Of a DNA stretch of 64,000 nucleotides, positions 53,469-62,611 are shown piece by piece. Made by a program: the position numbers and the translations under genes. This DNA is from UBA1724 sp963621575 (lineage in GTDB: Bacteria; Verrucomicrobiota; Lentisphaeria; Oligosphaerales; Oligosphaeraceae), in assembly GCA_963621575.1 (NCBI GenBank), contig CAVFEH010000001.1, positions 186,001 to 250,000 of the forward strand, read 5' to 3'. Each line of letters starts with the position of its first letter. Position 1 is the first letter of the stretch. The notes beneath the pieces were generated by a model that saw nothing but the letters and a program-made list of their open reading frames with translations, had not been told where the DNA came from and searched no databases.

Positions 53469-56400
53469 GCGCACAGACATCCACAAAATCATGCTCCTGG
53501 GCGCCGGGCCCGTGGTCATCGGCCAGGGCTGTGAATTCGACTACTCCGGCGTGCAGGCCTGCAAGGCCCTGAAGCAGGAGGGGTACGAGCTGGTGCTTCT
53601 CAACAGCAACCCGGCCACCGTCATGACCGACCCCGAGTTCGCCGACCGCACCTACCTGGAGCCCCTGACTCCCGAATACCTCAAGGAGATCATTCGCCGG
53701 GAACGGCCCGATGCCCTGCTGCCCACCCTGGGCGGGCAGACCGCCCTCAATCTGGCCATGGATGCCTGGCGCAGCGGCGTCCTCCAGCACTACCACGTGG
53801 AGCTCATCGGCGCCGACGCCGACGCCATCACCCGCGCCGAGGACCGGAATGCCTTCAAGGCCGCCATGGAGCAGATTGGCATCCGCAGCGCCATTTCAGG
53901 CTCCGCCCACAGCCTGGAAGAGGCATGCCTCATTGTCAAGATGATCGGAAAGTGGCCCCTGGTCATCCGCCCCGGATTCACGCTGGGGGGCACTGGCGGC
54001 GGCATCGCCCATGATCCCGAGGAGTTCAAGACCATCGTGGAGCGTGGCCTGGATGCCAGTCTGAACCACGAGGTGCTCATCGAGGAGTCCCTCCTGGGCT
54101 GGAAGGAGTACGAGATGGAGGTCATGTGCGACCGCAAGGGGACCTCCGTCATCGTCTGCTCCATCGAAAACCTGGACCCCATGGGCGTCCATACCGGCGA
54201 CTCCATCACCGTGGCCCCCGCCATGACCCTCACCGACCGGGAATACCAGGCCATGCGTGACGACTCCCTGAAGGTGCTCAAGGCCATCGGCATCCAGACC
54301 GGCGGTTCCAATGTCCAGTGGGCCGTGAATCCCGCCACCGGCGAGCGTCTCATCATCGAGATGAACCCCCGCGTCTCCCGTTCCTCCGCTTTGGCCTCCA
54401 AGGCCACCGGCTTCCCCATCGCGAAAATCGCCGCGCTCCTGGCCGTTGGATACACCCTCGATGAACTGCGGAACGACATCACCCGGACCACCCCCGCCTG
54501 CTTCGAGCCCGCACTGGATTACGTGGTGGTCAAGGCCCCGCGCTTCACTTTCGAGAAATTCCCCGCAGCGAACTCCACTTTGGGAACCCAGATGAAGGCC
54601 GTGGGCGAATCCATGGCCATCGGACGGAATTTCTGCCAGGCCTTCCAGAAGGCCTTGCGCTCCCTGGAGACCGGCCACTGGGGCTTCGGCCTGGAGCCCA
54701 AGGCGAAGCCCTTCCTGGAGATGTCCGACGACTTCCTTGCCGCCGAGCTGGCGCGCCCCAATGCCGACCGGATGTATATGCTCCACGCCGCCCTGAAGCG
54801 CGGATGGGCCGTGGAGCGCATCCACGAACTCACTGCCATCGATCTCTTCTACCTACGGAAAATGGAGGAGCTGGTCCAGTTCGAGGACACCATCACCGAC
54901 GCCCCCGAGAGCATCCGGAAGGCCAAGGAGCTAGGCTACTCCGACCGGCAGCTGGCCTTCCGGCTCGGCACCACCGAGCTGGAATTCCGGAAACGGCGCA
55001 AGGAGCTGGGAATCCTTCCCACCTACGGCACCGTGGATACCTGCGCAGGCGAGTTCAAGGCCACAACGCCTTACTACTACTCCACCTATACCGAGGCTGA
55101 TGAGCCCGTCCGCCCAACCGGCGCAAAAGGAAAGATCATGATCCTGGGCGGCGGCCCCAACCGCATCGGCCAGGGCATCGAATTCGACTGCTGCTGCGTC
55201 CACGCGGTCTTCGCCCTGCGTGACGCCGGCTACGAGACCATCATGGTCAACTCGAACCCCGAGACGGTCTCCACCGACTACGACACCGCGAACCGACTCT
55301 ATTTCGAGCCCCTCACTTTCGAGGACGTCCTGAATGTCTATGAGCGGGAGCAGTGCGACGGCATCATCGTTCAGCTGGGCGGCCAGACGCCCCTGAACCT
55401 TGCCACTGCCCTCAAGGAGGCCGGCGTCAAGATCCTGGGAACGCCTCCCGAGGACATCGATGCCGCCGACGACCGCGGAGTCTTCAAGACCATTGTCGCA
55501 AAGACCGGCGTCCGGCAACCCCCCAGCGGCATGGCGAAGGATGTCGGCCAGGCCTGCGAAATCGCCAGGAAGATCGGGTATCCCGTACTGGTGCGGCCGT
55601 CTTTCGTGCTGGGCGGGCGCGCCATGGCCATCGTATCCCAGGAGGATGAGTTGCGCACCTACATGAAGGAGGCCGTGGTGGTCTCCGAGGGACATCCCAT
55701 TCTGGTGGACAAGTTCCTCGATGACGCCCAGGAACTGGATGTGGACTGCCTGTCCGACGGAAAGACCACCGTGGTGGGCGCCATCATGGAACACGTGGAA
55801 CAGGCGGGCATCCACTCCGGCGACTCCGCCTGCTCCATTCCGCCACGGGATCTCTCCCCTGCGGTCCTGGAGGAGATCCGCAGCGAGGCACACAAAATGG
55901 CAAAAGCCCTCCATGTGGTGGGGCTCATGAACATCCAGTTCGCCGTCCAGAAGGAACAGGTCTACATCATCGAGGTGAATCCCCGCGCCTCCCGGACGGT
56001 CCCCTTCGCCTCGAAGGCCACCGGAATCCCCCTGGCAAAATACGCCGCCCGCTGCATGGCGGGCGAATCCCTGGAATCCCTGGGATTCACGAAAGAGCCC
56101 AGGATCCCCTACACCGCCTTCAAAGAGGCCGTTTTCCCCTTCTCCAAATTCCCCGGAGTGGACGTTACCCTCTCCCCCGAAATGAAGTCCACTGGCGAGG
56201 TCATGGGAATCGATCTTTCCCCCGCCACCGCATACTTGAAGTCCCAGGAGGCCGCCGGAAACCGCATTCCCCAGGAGGGCGGAGTCTTCCTCTCCATCCG
56301 CGACGCCGACAAGGCCGCCGCACTCCCCTGGCTTCAAATCCTGGCAAAGCACGACTTCCAATTCTACGCCACCGCAGGCACCGGCACCCTTCTCTACGAA

Positions 56401-56697
56401 AAGGGAATCCCCTGCCAGGCGGTTTTCCGGCTCTCCCAGGGACGTCCCAATCTCAAGGACCTCATCCTGGAGCAGAAAATCCGCTGGATCGTCAATATCC
56501 CAGACCGAAATGACGACGGCGCAAAAATGCGATCCTACGCCATCCAGTTCGGACTGCCCATCACCACTACCACCGCCGCTCTCCAAATGGCCGCCGAGGG
56601 AGTCCAGGGCGCTGCCGTCGACAAAGGGCGCGTAGATGTCTGCTCTTTGCAGGAATACCACAAGAAGATCTGGACGAGTCGGCCCGGCGCGGACTAG
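53461..56697 (+). CDS. carB: Carbamoyl-phosphate synthase large subunit (second, complete copy)
   Basis: A 1078-residue enzyme of full length. It has two homologous ATP-grasp halves: the first opens with LLGAGPVVIGQGCEFDYSG and the second with ILGGGPNRIGQGIEFDCCC. EMNPRVSRSSALASKATG and EVNPRASRTVPFASKATG are their metal-binding strands. A C-terminal methylglyoxal-synthase-like domain (about 940-1070) is where UMP and ornithine act in E. coli. ATG 53461 overlaps pyrG by eight bases, with GAGGA upstream. Linkage to carA and pyrG suggests a pyrimidine role. The other carB begins at the left edge of the window. Confidence 0.97.
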   Translation: MPKRTDIHKIMLLGAGPVVIGQGCEFDYSGVQACKALKQEGYELVLLNSNPATVMTDPEFADRTYLEPLTPEYLKEIIRRERPDALLPTLGGQTALNLAMDAWRSGVLQHYHVELIGADADAITRAEDRNAFKAAMEQIGIRSAISGSAHSLEEACLIVKMIGKWPLVIRPGFTLGGTGGGIAHDPEEFKTIVERGLDASLNHEVLIEESLLGWKEYEMEVMCDRKGTSVIVCSIENLDPMGVHTGDSITVAPAMTLTDREYQAMRDDSLKVLKAIGIQTGGSNVQWAVNPATGERLIIEMNPRVSRSSALASKATGFPIAKIAALLAVGYTLDELRNDITRTTPACFEPALDYVVVKAPRFTFEKFPAANSTLGTQMKAVGESMAIGRNFCQAFQKALRSLETGHWGFGLEPKAKPFLEMSDDFLAAELARPNADRMYMLHAALKRGWAVERIHELTAIDLFYLRKMEELVQFEDTITDAPESIRKAKELGYSDRQLAFRLGTTELEFRKRRKELGILPTYGTVDTCAGEFKATTPYYYSTYTEADEPVRPTGAKGKIMILGGGPNRIGQGIEFDCCCVHAVFALRDAGYETIMVNSNPETVSTDYDTANRLYFEPLTFEDVLNVYEREQCDGIIVQLGGQTPLNLATALKEAGVKILGTPPEDIDAADDRGVFKTIVAKTGVRQPPSGMAKDVGQACEIARKIGYPVLVRPSFVLGGRAMAIVSQEDELRTYMKEAVVVSEGHPILVDKFLDDAQELDVDCLSDGKTTVVGAIMEHVEQAGIHSGDSACSIPPRDLSPAVLEEIRSEAHKMAKALHVVGLMNIQFAVQKEQVYIIEVNPRASRTVPFASKATGIPLAKYAARCMAGESLESLGFTKEPRIPYTAFKEAVFPFSKFPGVDVTLSPEMKSTGEVMGIDLSPATAYLKSQEAAGNRIPQEGGVFLSIRDADKAAALPWLQILAKHDFQFYATAGTGTLLYEKGIPCQAVFRLSQGRPNLKDLILEQKIRWIVNIPDRNDDGAKMRSYAIQFGLPITTTTAALQMAAEGVQGAAVDKGRVDVCSLQEYHKKIWTSRPGAD

Positions 56698-56783
56698 GTC
56701 CTGGACAGCACGGGGGTAGAACGAGAGCCTCAGAAGACGGCCTGATGTGGGCGGCTTTTGAGGGTTTCGTCTCATTGCCGGGG

Positions 56784-56831
56784 CGCCAAACAGTCGTGCG
56801 GCGGTCTCCCGTCTTTTGGGGAGCCTTGGCG
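56784..56831. terminator. Possible bidirectional hairpin between convergent carB and DUF362 genes
   Basis: CGCCAA (56784-56789) pairs with TTGGCG (56826-56831) around an inner stem near GGTCTCCC and GGGGAGCC. T-runs are weak. It is placed midway in the 170-bp convergent gap. Confidence 0.35.
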
Positions 56832-56867
56832 TTCCTTCCCCGTGCGGATGGCCGCTCCTGGTGTGTT

Positions 56868-58082
56868 TCAACGTTTCTGGAACAGCGCCACAATGTGCCC
56901 AAGCGCGCGGGAACCAAACTGGCCCAGCGTGGAAAAATGGAACACCTTCTCTGCCCATGGCTTTCGGAGCTGGATGGCGTCCACGGGGCAGAATTCATGG
57001 CAGCAATAGCACCGGATGCAGTCGTAGCGACGGACGCCGCCGGTCTTTTCATATTGCCGTGGATCGATGGCGGCGGGTTTCACGGGGCATCCGTTATGGC
57101 ACTTTAAGCATTGGATGCACTTGTCCTTCCGGATATACGGCGTGGGGGCCACCTGGTTCCGGAGCCAGCGGAGCATCCATTGGGGAAGCGGGAGGATTTT
57201 CAGAATATTGACAGGGGTCCTGACCAATTTGAAGTCAGGGACCTTCAGACGCTCCAAATCATCTCCTTGGATTTCCACCTCTTCCAGGGAGGTGGCGCCA
57301 AACGTGGTACGTCTCGCGGCCTGAAGCAAGGGATGCTCTAGGGGAGGGATTCCGATGAGGGAGCACCCCACGACATCCACGGCGCAGAGATCCTTTCCCA
57401 CCACCAGCGCACCGATCTTCCGGGGGGAACCACCGTGGGGACCGGGGCCCTCCATGCCCACGATGGCGTCCAAGATGGCAAGACGGACCTTCGCAGTCCG
57501 GTTGATGTCAATCATCAGATCTGCCAGACGATCCCGATTCTGGAGTCGAAAATGGTATTCGCCCTTTTTGCTGCCGGGGATCAGCCCGTATTGGTTTTTC
57601 AAGGCGCCGGTGTATCCAAACTGGACGTGGGTCTTCAGCTTGGGAAGCGTAATCACCACATCCGCCTCCTTCAGATACGATGTCAGCTCCAGGAATTTTC
57701 CAATGGAATTCTCAGGATTCTCGTAGACCGCAGTCTCCCGGAAGACCGCCGTCTCGGCGCCTTCCTCGTCGCAGATCTTCTGGAGTCCGCAAACCCGCAT
57801 GTTCTCCGCCGTGTCTCCCACGCCGGGACCATCCCCTACCAAAATCCGATTCGCGCCACACTCCTTCACAAGACGGATTACCGCCCGCAGAATCGCAGGG
57901 TGGGTGGTCACCGCCTCCTCTGGACGGGAGGGCGCCAGCAAATTTGCCTTCAGCAACACACGGTCCCCCGCTTTCACAATGCCGCCCATTCCGCCAAAAG
58001 GCAAAAGCGAACGACGCAACGACTTCATCAGGACCTCAAAGTCGTCGTAACCATCCACTGCAACAAGGGATACTGTAGACAT
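56868..58082 (-). CDS. DUF362-domain protein with C-terminal 2[4Fe-4S] ferredoxin
   Basis: A 404-residue cytoplasmic protein. The DUF362 domain (about 1-290) contains VLLKANLLAPSRPEEAVTTH, VGDGPGVGD, LPKLKTHVQFGYTGALKNQ and AILDAIVGMEGPGPHGG. The C-terminus has two ferredoxin cysteine sets, CIQCLKCHNGCP and CIRCYCCHEFCP, for two 4Fe-4S clusters. DUF362-ferredoxin proteins are widespread in anaerobes with no established reaction; a redox or metal-related role is inferred. ATG 58082 (MSTVSLVAVDGYDD) starts at the conserved region, while the open frame extends to 58154. It lies 119 bases after dxr on the same strand. Confidence 0.85.
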   Translation of the reverse strand: MSTVSLVAVDGYDDFEVLMKSLRRSLLPFGGMGGIVKAGDRVLLKANLLAPSRPEEAVTTHPAILRAVIRLVKECGANRILVGDGPGVGDTAENMRVCGLQKICDEEGAETAVFRETAVYENPENSIGKFLELTSYLKEADVVITLPKLKTHVQFGYTGALKNQYGLIPGSKKGEYHFRLQNRDRLADLMIDINRTAKVRLAILDAIVGMEGPGPHGGSPRKIGALVVGKDLCAVDVVGCSLIGIPPLEHPLLQAARRTTFGATSLEEVEIQGDDLERLKVPDFKLVRTPVNILKILPLPQWMLRWLRNQVAPTPYIRKDKCIQCLKCHNGCPVKPAAIDPRQYEKTGGVRRYDCIRCYCCHEFCPVDAIQLRKPWAEKVFHFSTLGQFGSRALGHIVALFQKR

Positions 58083-58201
58083 CGCGAGGAAAGGAGTTTT
58101 GGACACTGTGCGGTTTTTCGCTGCAGACACGTTGCAGATTGGCCGTCGTTTCACCCCCTAGCCACCCCCCCTCACGGAATAGCGGGGCAACTTTCAATCC
58201 G

Positions 58202-59332
58202 CTACCTGATGTTCTCCACAAATTCCCGGGCGGCCTTCCAGATTGCATTGGCCTCTTCCAGGGAATGCGGGGCGGCGGGAGCGGGGACATTTTCCAGGGC
58301 GGAGGAGACTGCCTGGGGGATTTCGTCGAAGGCGAGGGTTCGGTTGACGAATCGTTCGCGGGCGGCTTCATTGGCGGCCTGGAAGACGGCGCCTGCGCCG
58401 CCGCCCAAGCGCATTGCCTTCCGGGCCACGGCGAGAGCCTGGAAGCGTTTTTCGTCTGGTGGCAGAAAAGTCATTTCCTGCTCTTTGCGGAGGAAATCCA
58501 AGGGTTCGACGACGCGTGTCCCGGAGCGTTTTGGGTAGCAGAGGCAGTATTGGATGGGAAGGCACATGCTGGTGGCGGCCATCTGGGACAGCACCGCGCC
58601 GTCCTTGAACTCCACCATGGAGTGCACCAGCGACTGCGGATGAATCACCACTTTCACCTGGTTGGGCAGCACGTGGAAGAGCCAGCGGGCTTCGATCATC
58701 TCCAGTCCCTTGTTCATCAACGAGGCGCAATCCAGGGTAATGGCCTTCCCCATGTTCCAGGTGGGATGACGCAGCGCCTGTTCCGGCGTCACGGCATGCA
58801 GATCGATTTCCGGATGCGCGTGGAAGGGGCCGCCGCTGCAGGTAAGCCAGAGATTCTTCACGTCGCCGTGTCGTTCGCCCTGCAGGCACTGGAAGATGGC
58901 GCAGTGTTCGCTGTCCACGGGGAGGATTTTGCCACCGTGCCTTCGGCAGAGGGCGTCGACCCATTCGCCGGCGGCCACCATGACCTCCTTGGTGGCCAGG
59001 CACACCCGTTTGCCCGCCTCCAAGGCCCACACCACGTACGGCAGTGCGGCAATCCCCTGGATGGCGCACACCACAATCTGCACACGGTCACTCTGGATCA
59101 AATCCCGCAATCCAGCCTCCTCCAAGGTGGAGTGCTCCGGATCCGTGGCGCAATGCCAATGCCGGGCGCCATTCCGGCGGGCACACTCCTCCAGGACGCT
59201 CCCGTGATGGCCGCAGGTGACCGCCTCAAGACGGAATTCCCTGCCCCGAAAGGAATGAAGGACCTCCAGGGTCTGCCTGCCAACCGTCCCCGTGGCCCCC
59301 AGAACCACCACGCCACGACGATCCTCCGCCAT
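58202..59332 (-). CDS. dxr: 1-deoxy-D-xylulose 5-phosphate reductoisomerase
   Basis: A 376-residue enzyme converting DXP and NADPH to 2-C-methyl-D-erythritol 4-phosphate, the committed step of the non-mevalonate isoprenoid pathway. GATGTVGRQTLEVL is the NADPH-binding motif and CLATKEVMVAAGE follows. The metal/substrate site is in PVDSEHCAIFQCL (Asp-x-Glu) and NKGLEMIEARWLF. ATG 59332 (MAEDRRGVVVLGATG) is preferred; a start 33 bases upstream would overlap the small gene before it. It shows that isoprenoids for lipid II are made by the MEP route. Confidence 0.95.
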   Translation of the reverse strand: MAEDRRGVVVLGATGTVGRQTLEVLHSFRGREFRLEAVTCGHHGSVLEECARRNGARHWHCATDPEHSTLEEAGLRDLIQSDRVQIVVCAIQGIAALPYVVWALEAGKRVCLATKEVMVAAGEWVDALCRRHGGKILPVDSEHCAIFQCLQGERHGDVKNLWLTCSGGPFHAHPEIDLHAVTPEQALRHPTWNMGKAITLDCASLMNKGLEMIEARWLFHVLPNQVKVVIHPQSLVHSMVEFKDGAVLSQMAATSMCLPIQYCLCYPKRSGTRVVEPLDFLRKEQEMTFLPPDEKRFQALAVARKAMRLGGGAGAVFQAANEAARERFVNRTLAFDEIPQAVSSALENVPAPAAPHSLEEANAIWKAAREFVENIR

Positions 59333-59348
59333 GGCTGATACACCCCCG

Positions 59349-59543
59349 CTACAGGAAATACTCATTCAATACCCCAAGCAGACAAAGAAAGAACACCACG
59401 AACAATAGCCATCCGCACATGCACAGCGCGCGACTCGAAACACGCCGGCGATTCCGCCCACGAGCCATTGCGCCCTGGTTCTCCAGCACCGCCTGCAACT
59501 TCTGACGCCTGCGGGGAGAAAGCTGGTCTTTTTTCGCGTCCAT
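59349..59543 (-). CDS. Small single-pass membrane protein
   Basis: A 64-residue protein with a strongly basic, hydrophilic N-terminal half (MDAKKDQLSPRRRQKLQ, then RGRNRRRVSSRALC) and a C-terminal membrane helix (about 43-60, GWLLFVVFFLCLLGVL). By the positive-inside rule the basic half is cytoplasmic. It ends 16 bases before the preferred dxr start, on the same strand, and so may be co-transcribed. I recognise no family. Its charge segregation supports a real protein, but short length keeps confidence moderate. Confidence 0.5.
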   Translation of the reverse strand: MDAKKDQLSPRRRQKLQAVLENQGAMARGRNRRRVSSRALCMCGWLLFVVFFLCLLGVLNEYFL

Positions 59544-59709
59544 AGCGCCGTTCCCGCGGAACCATTGCCGCGAAAAAAGAAATGGGGATTTGGAAATGGA
59601 AAGTGTTGGCCGTCTTGCCGCGGAACTCCTGGCGACACGCGTCGACAGAAGGCCTCCGCAAAGGGGCTGCGGCTCCCCGTTCCTACGCTTTCGCTGTGCG
59701 AAAAGGCGT

Positions 59710-60816
59710 TTACTGGATGATTCCGCCGGAATCGGTGAGGAAGATGCCCTTGATGTTCATGCGGAGCGCCTGGGGATTGTCGGAGAGCTCCAGGGCCTTG
59801 TCCTCGGAGATGTCGCCGGCGTTGTAGTGTTTGAGGAGGCACTGGTTGAAGGTCATCATTCCCTGTTCCTCGCCGGCTTCGATGGCCTGCGGGAGCTTGT
59901 CAATGCGTCCGTCGAAGATGAGCTTCTTGACGATGGGGGAGTTGATCATGACCTCGGTGATGGGCACCACGCCCTTTCCGCTGGCCTTCTTGGCCAGCCG
60001 CTGGCAGATGATGGCCTTCACCACGTCGGAGAGGGATTTCCGGATGGAATCGCGCTCCTCAATGGAGAACATGTCCAGGATTCGGTTGATGGACTGCGGC
60101 GCGTCCTTGGTATGGAGGGTGGTGATCACCATGTGGCCGGTCTCGGCGGCGGCCAGGGCAGTCTCGAAGGTGGTGCGGTTGCGCATCTCGCCGACCACGA
60201 TGATGTCGGGGTCTTGACGCAGCGCGTGGACCAGTGCGGAATCGAAGGATTCGGCATCCAGTCCCACCTCGCGCTGTTCGAAGAAGGAGAGGTTGTCCTC
60301 GAAGGTGTATTCGATGGGGTCTTCGATGGTGATGACGTGTTTCCGGAAGTTGGTGTTGATGAAGTCCAGCATGGCGGCCATGGTGGTGGACTTTCCGGAC
60401 CCCGTGGTGCCCGTGATGAAGATGATTCCATTGCTGTTGGAGGCGATGGTCTTGAGGATCTCGGGGAGTCCGGCCTCCTTCACCGTGGGCGCCTTGCTCT
60501 TGACCCAGCGCATGGTGATGCCGCGGTTGCCGCGCTGCAAGTGCAGGTTCACGCGGAAACGCCCGGCGTCTGGCTCCTGCCAGGCGAAATCCAAGTCGCC
60601 CTTCGCCAGGAATTCATCGTATTTGCCCTTCGGCACGATGTCATTGCAGAACTGGTCAAAGACGGCGGTGTCCGTCTCGTAGTCCAGCTGGACCAAATTG
60701 GAGTCGATGCGCAACTGCACGTTCTTGTTTTCGCGGATGTGCAGATCGCTGGCCCGCTCGTCCACCGCATATTTCAGCAGGTCATGGAGGCAGGAGGGTT
60801 TCAGTGCTACGGCCAT
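59710..60816 (-). CDS. pilT: Type IV pilus retraction ATPase PilT
   Basis: A 368-residue hexameric ATPase that powers pilus retraction. The N-terminal PAS-like domain holds ERASDLHIRENKNVQLRID. The ATPase domain has Walker A GTTGSGKST (136-144), the Asp box ITIEDPIEYTFED, Walker B in DPDIIVVGEMRN, and the His box TLHTKDA. The C-terminal part keeps the ITEVMINSPIVKKLI region, close to the AIRNLIRE retraction motif of PilT. ATG 60816 is chosen because the conserved N-terminus starts there; the open frame continues upstream through a terminator. No other pilus assembly gene is near, but a pseudopilin is at 866-1690. Confidence 0.93.
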   Translation of the reverse strand: MAVALKPSCLHDLLKYAVDERASDLHIRENKNVQLRIDSNLVQLDYETDTAVFDQFCNDIVPKGKYDEFLAKGDLDFAWQEPDAGRFRVNLHLQRGNRGITMRWVKSKAPTVKEAGLPEILKTIASNSNGIIFITGTTGSGKSTTMAAMLDFINTNFRKHVITIEDPIEYTFEDNLSFFEQREVGLDAESFDSALVHALRQDPDIIVVGEMRNRTTFETALAAAETGHMVITTLHTKDAPQSINRILDMFSIEERDSIRKSLSDVVKAIICQRLAKKASGKGVVPITEVMINSPIVKKLIFDGRIDKLPQAIEAGEEQGMMTFNQCLLKHYNAGDISEDKALELSDNPQALRMNIKGIFLTDSGGIIQ

Positions 60817-60896
60817 AGTGAATGGAACTTGTCCTTTGGGTGGTGCTTGGGCGGGGGAATCTCCCTCCGCTGCCGTCGTCGTGGCGACGGGGGAGG

Positions 60897-60902
60897 AATA
60901 TA
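60897..60902 (-). promoter_or_regulatory. Candidate TATATT -10 box for pilT
   Basis: The minus strand reads TTTATATTCC here, 81 bases before pilT and just downstream of the pfk terminator. Confidence 0.38.
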
Positions 60903-60937
60903 AAGTCTGAAAATGCCCCGCGCAAGGGACTGCCCCG

Positions 60938-60962
60938 GGAAAAGGGGAACGGCTTTCCCCTG
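60938..60962 (-). terminator. Rho-independent terminator after pfkA
   Basis: On the minus strand a 7-bp stem (AGGGGAA with TTCCCCT, at 60961-60955 and 60949-60943) with a 5-base loop is followed by a short T-run (complement of 60940-60942). It lies between the pfkA stop and the pilT promoter. Confidence 0.55.
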
Positions 60963-61025
60963 TCCGTCTTGTCCCTGGTTCCCGGCGCCTCCGCTTGCGC
61001 GGGGGACGTGCAGTTGTCGTTGTCC

Positions 61026-62390
61026 CTAGAATCCGGTGGCCTTGGAGTCGGGGCCGCACTGCCCGTCCATTAATTTTGCCTGGCGGGTCGTCAGCAGGAC
61101 GCTCTGCCAGAGCTGTCCGAAGGGATCCACCTTCCGGCGGGAGATGGTGGCCATGGCGATGGGCACGTAGATGAAGTATCCCTGCCAGTTGCCCACCACC
61201 AGATCCGTCATGCCCGCCATGGCGGCGTGGACCGCGTGCTGCGCAAGGTGCAGGCAGAAGATGGAATCGTGGGAGTTTGCCGGGAGGCTCCGGATTTCGT
61301 AGCTTGGGTCGAAGTATTTGATGTTGATCTCCAGCCCCTTCTTGTCGAAGTGCTCCTTGATGCGCTCCTTCAGGAAGATGCCGATGTCCTCATGGAGCAG
61401 ATTTCCGGATTTGTCCTTGGAGCGCCGGCCGGACACAAGATCCTGTCCCGCGCCTTCGGAGACCACCAGCACCGCGTGCTGCTTGTGGAGCATGCGGGTC
61501 TCCATGGCCTGCAGGAGTCCGCCGGGGCCCTCCAGACGGATGGGCACCTCTGGAATCAGGCAGAAATTCGCCACCGAGTTGGCCAGCGACGCGAAGGCCG
61601 CCGTGAAGCCGGAGTCACGGCCCATGAGGCGCACGAGTCCCAGGCCATTGAACGCGCCCTTCGCTTCGTTGTGGGCGCAGCTCAGGATGTTCGCCGCCGC
61701 CTGCACCGCCGTCTCGAAGCCGAAGGTCTTGTCCATGAAGTTCAAGTCGTTGTCGATGGTCTTCGGGATGCCCACCACGCTGCACTCCACCCGGCGGCGC
61801 TTGCACTCCATGGCGATCTCGTGGGCGCAGCGCTGGGTGCCGTCCCCGCCAATGGTGAAGAGGATGTTGATGTTCAGGCGGTCCAGGGTCTTGACCATTT
61901 CCTCGGTCGGCTGCTTTCCGCGGGAGGAGCCCAGGATGGTGCCGCCCTCGGAGTGGATGTCGTCCACCACATCTGGATTCAACACCATGGGACTCAGCCG
62001 ATATGCCGGATTCAACCCCTGGTAGCCGTATTTGATGCCGAAGATGTTGTCCACCCCGTAGACATACCACAGGGTGTTCACCAGCCCCTTGATCACATCA
62101 TTCAACCCCGGGCACAAGCCGCCGCAGGTGACGATGCCCACACGGCTCCAGGCGGCGTCATGGAAGATCTGCCGACGGGGGCCGGCCGCCAAAAAAGAGG
62201 GCATCATGTTGTGCTCTTTCAGGAAGAGCTGGTTCCGCGCGGCGTCGGCGCAGAAGCAGATCCGCTCGGAGTCGTCCACGAAGATGGCGTCCTTCAAGGG
62301 CGAAGTCAGGGTGGGCGTGCCTAGACGGGGGATCGAAAAGTCCATCTGGGGCAGAGCATCCAAATCCACATTGATGTTCTGGGGAAGCAT
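61026..62390 (-). CDS. pfkA: 6-phosphofructokinase, plant/spirochaete-type long form
   Basis: A 454-residue phosphofructokinase committing fructose 6-phosphate to glycolysis. VGIVTCGGLCPGLNDVIKGLV, GTILGSSRGKQPTEEMV, IGGDGTQRCAHEIA, GIPKTIDNDLNFMDKTFGFETAV, RLMGRDSGFTA and LIPEVPIRLEGPGG are the family blocks. Gly in GGDGT, where pyrophosphate-dependent enzymes have Asp (GGDDT), favours ATP as phosphoryl donor, although Lys in PKTIDND is shared with the PPi group. ATG 62390 (MLPQNINVDLD) is the best start. pgk and tpiA, also glycolytic, are 30 kb away. Confidence 0.92.
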   Translation of the reverse strand: MLPQNINVDLDALPQMDFSIPRLGTPTLTSPLKDAIFVDDSERICFCADAARNQLFLKEHNMMPSFLAAGPRRQIFHDAAWSRVGIVTCGGLCPGLNDVIKGLVNTLWYVYGVDNIFGIKYGYQGLNPAYRLSPMVLNPDVVDDIHSEGGTILGSSRGKQPTEEMVKTLDRLNINILFTIGGDGTQRCAHEIAMECKRRRVECSVVGIPKTIDNDLNFMDKTFGFETAVQAAANILSCAHNEAKGAFNGLGLVRLMGRDSGFTAAFASLANSVANFCLIPEVPIRLEGPGGLLQAMETRMLHKQHAVLVVSEGAGQDLVSGRRSKDKSGNLLHEDIGIFLKERIKEHFDKKGLEINIKYFDPSYEIRSLPANSHDSIFCLHLAQHAVHAAMAGMTDLVVGNWQGYFIYVPIAMATISRRKVDPFGQLWQSVLLTTRQAKLMDGQCGPDSKATGF

Positions 62391-62473
62391 GGCAGGTATC
62401 CAGGTGCGCGGAAACGCGCGATGACAAAACACAAAACAACACCCCGCCTTCAGGCAGAGCGTACGGAGGAAAC

Positions 62474-62480
62474 TATAATA
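62474..62480. promoter_or_regulatory. Candidate divergent -10 boxes for recD2 and pfkA
   Basis: TATAAT on the plus strand (62474-62479) is 133 bases before recD2. TATTAT on the minus strand (62475-62480) is 85 bases before pfkA. No clear -35 elements are seen. Confidence 0.35.
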
Positions 62481-62611
62481 CCCCGGAATGCGCCTATCAT
62501 GCATTTCCAGGGGCTTGGCCAGGTCGCCGGCCATGGGCGATTGGTGGCCAGACGCGACTCTCAATGGCCGCCGTGTCCCCCCTGAATGCACTTCCTTTCC
62601 CTTTGTTCCTC

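Noticed and set aside
59558..59581. CGCGG / CCGCG hairpin followed by AAAAAA, considered as a terminator
   Set aside because: For minus-strand genes the T-run would come before the stem, and no plus-strand gene ends here.
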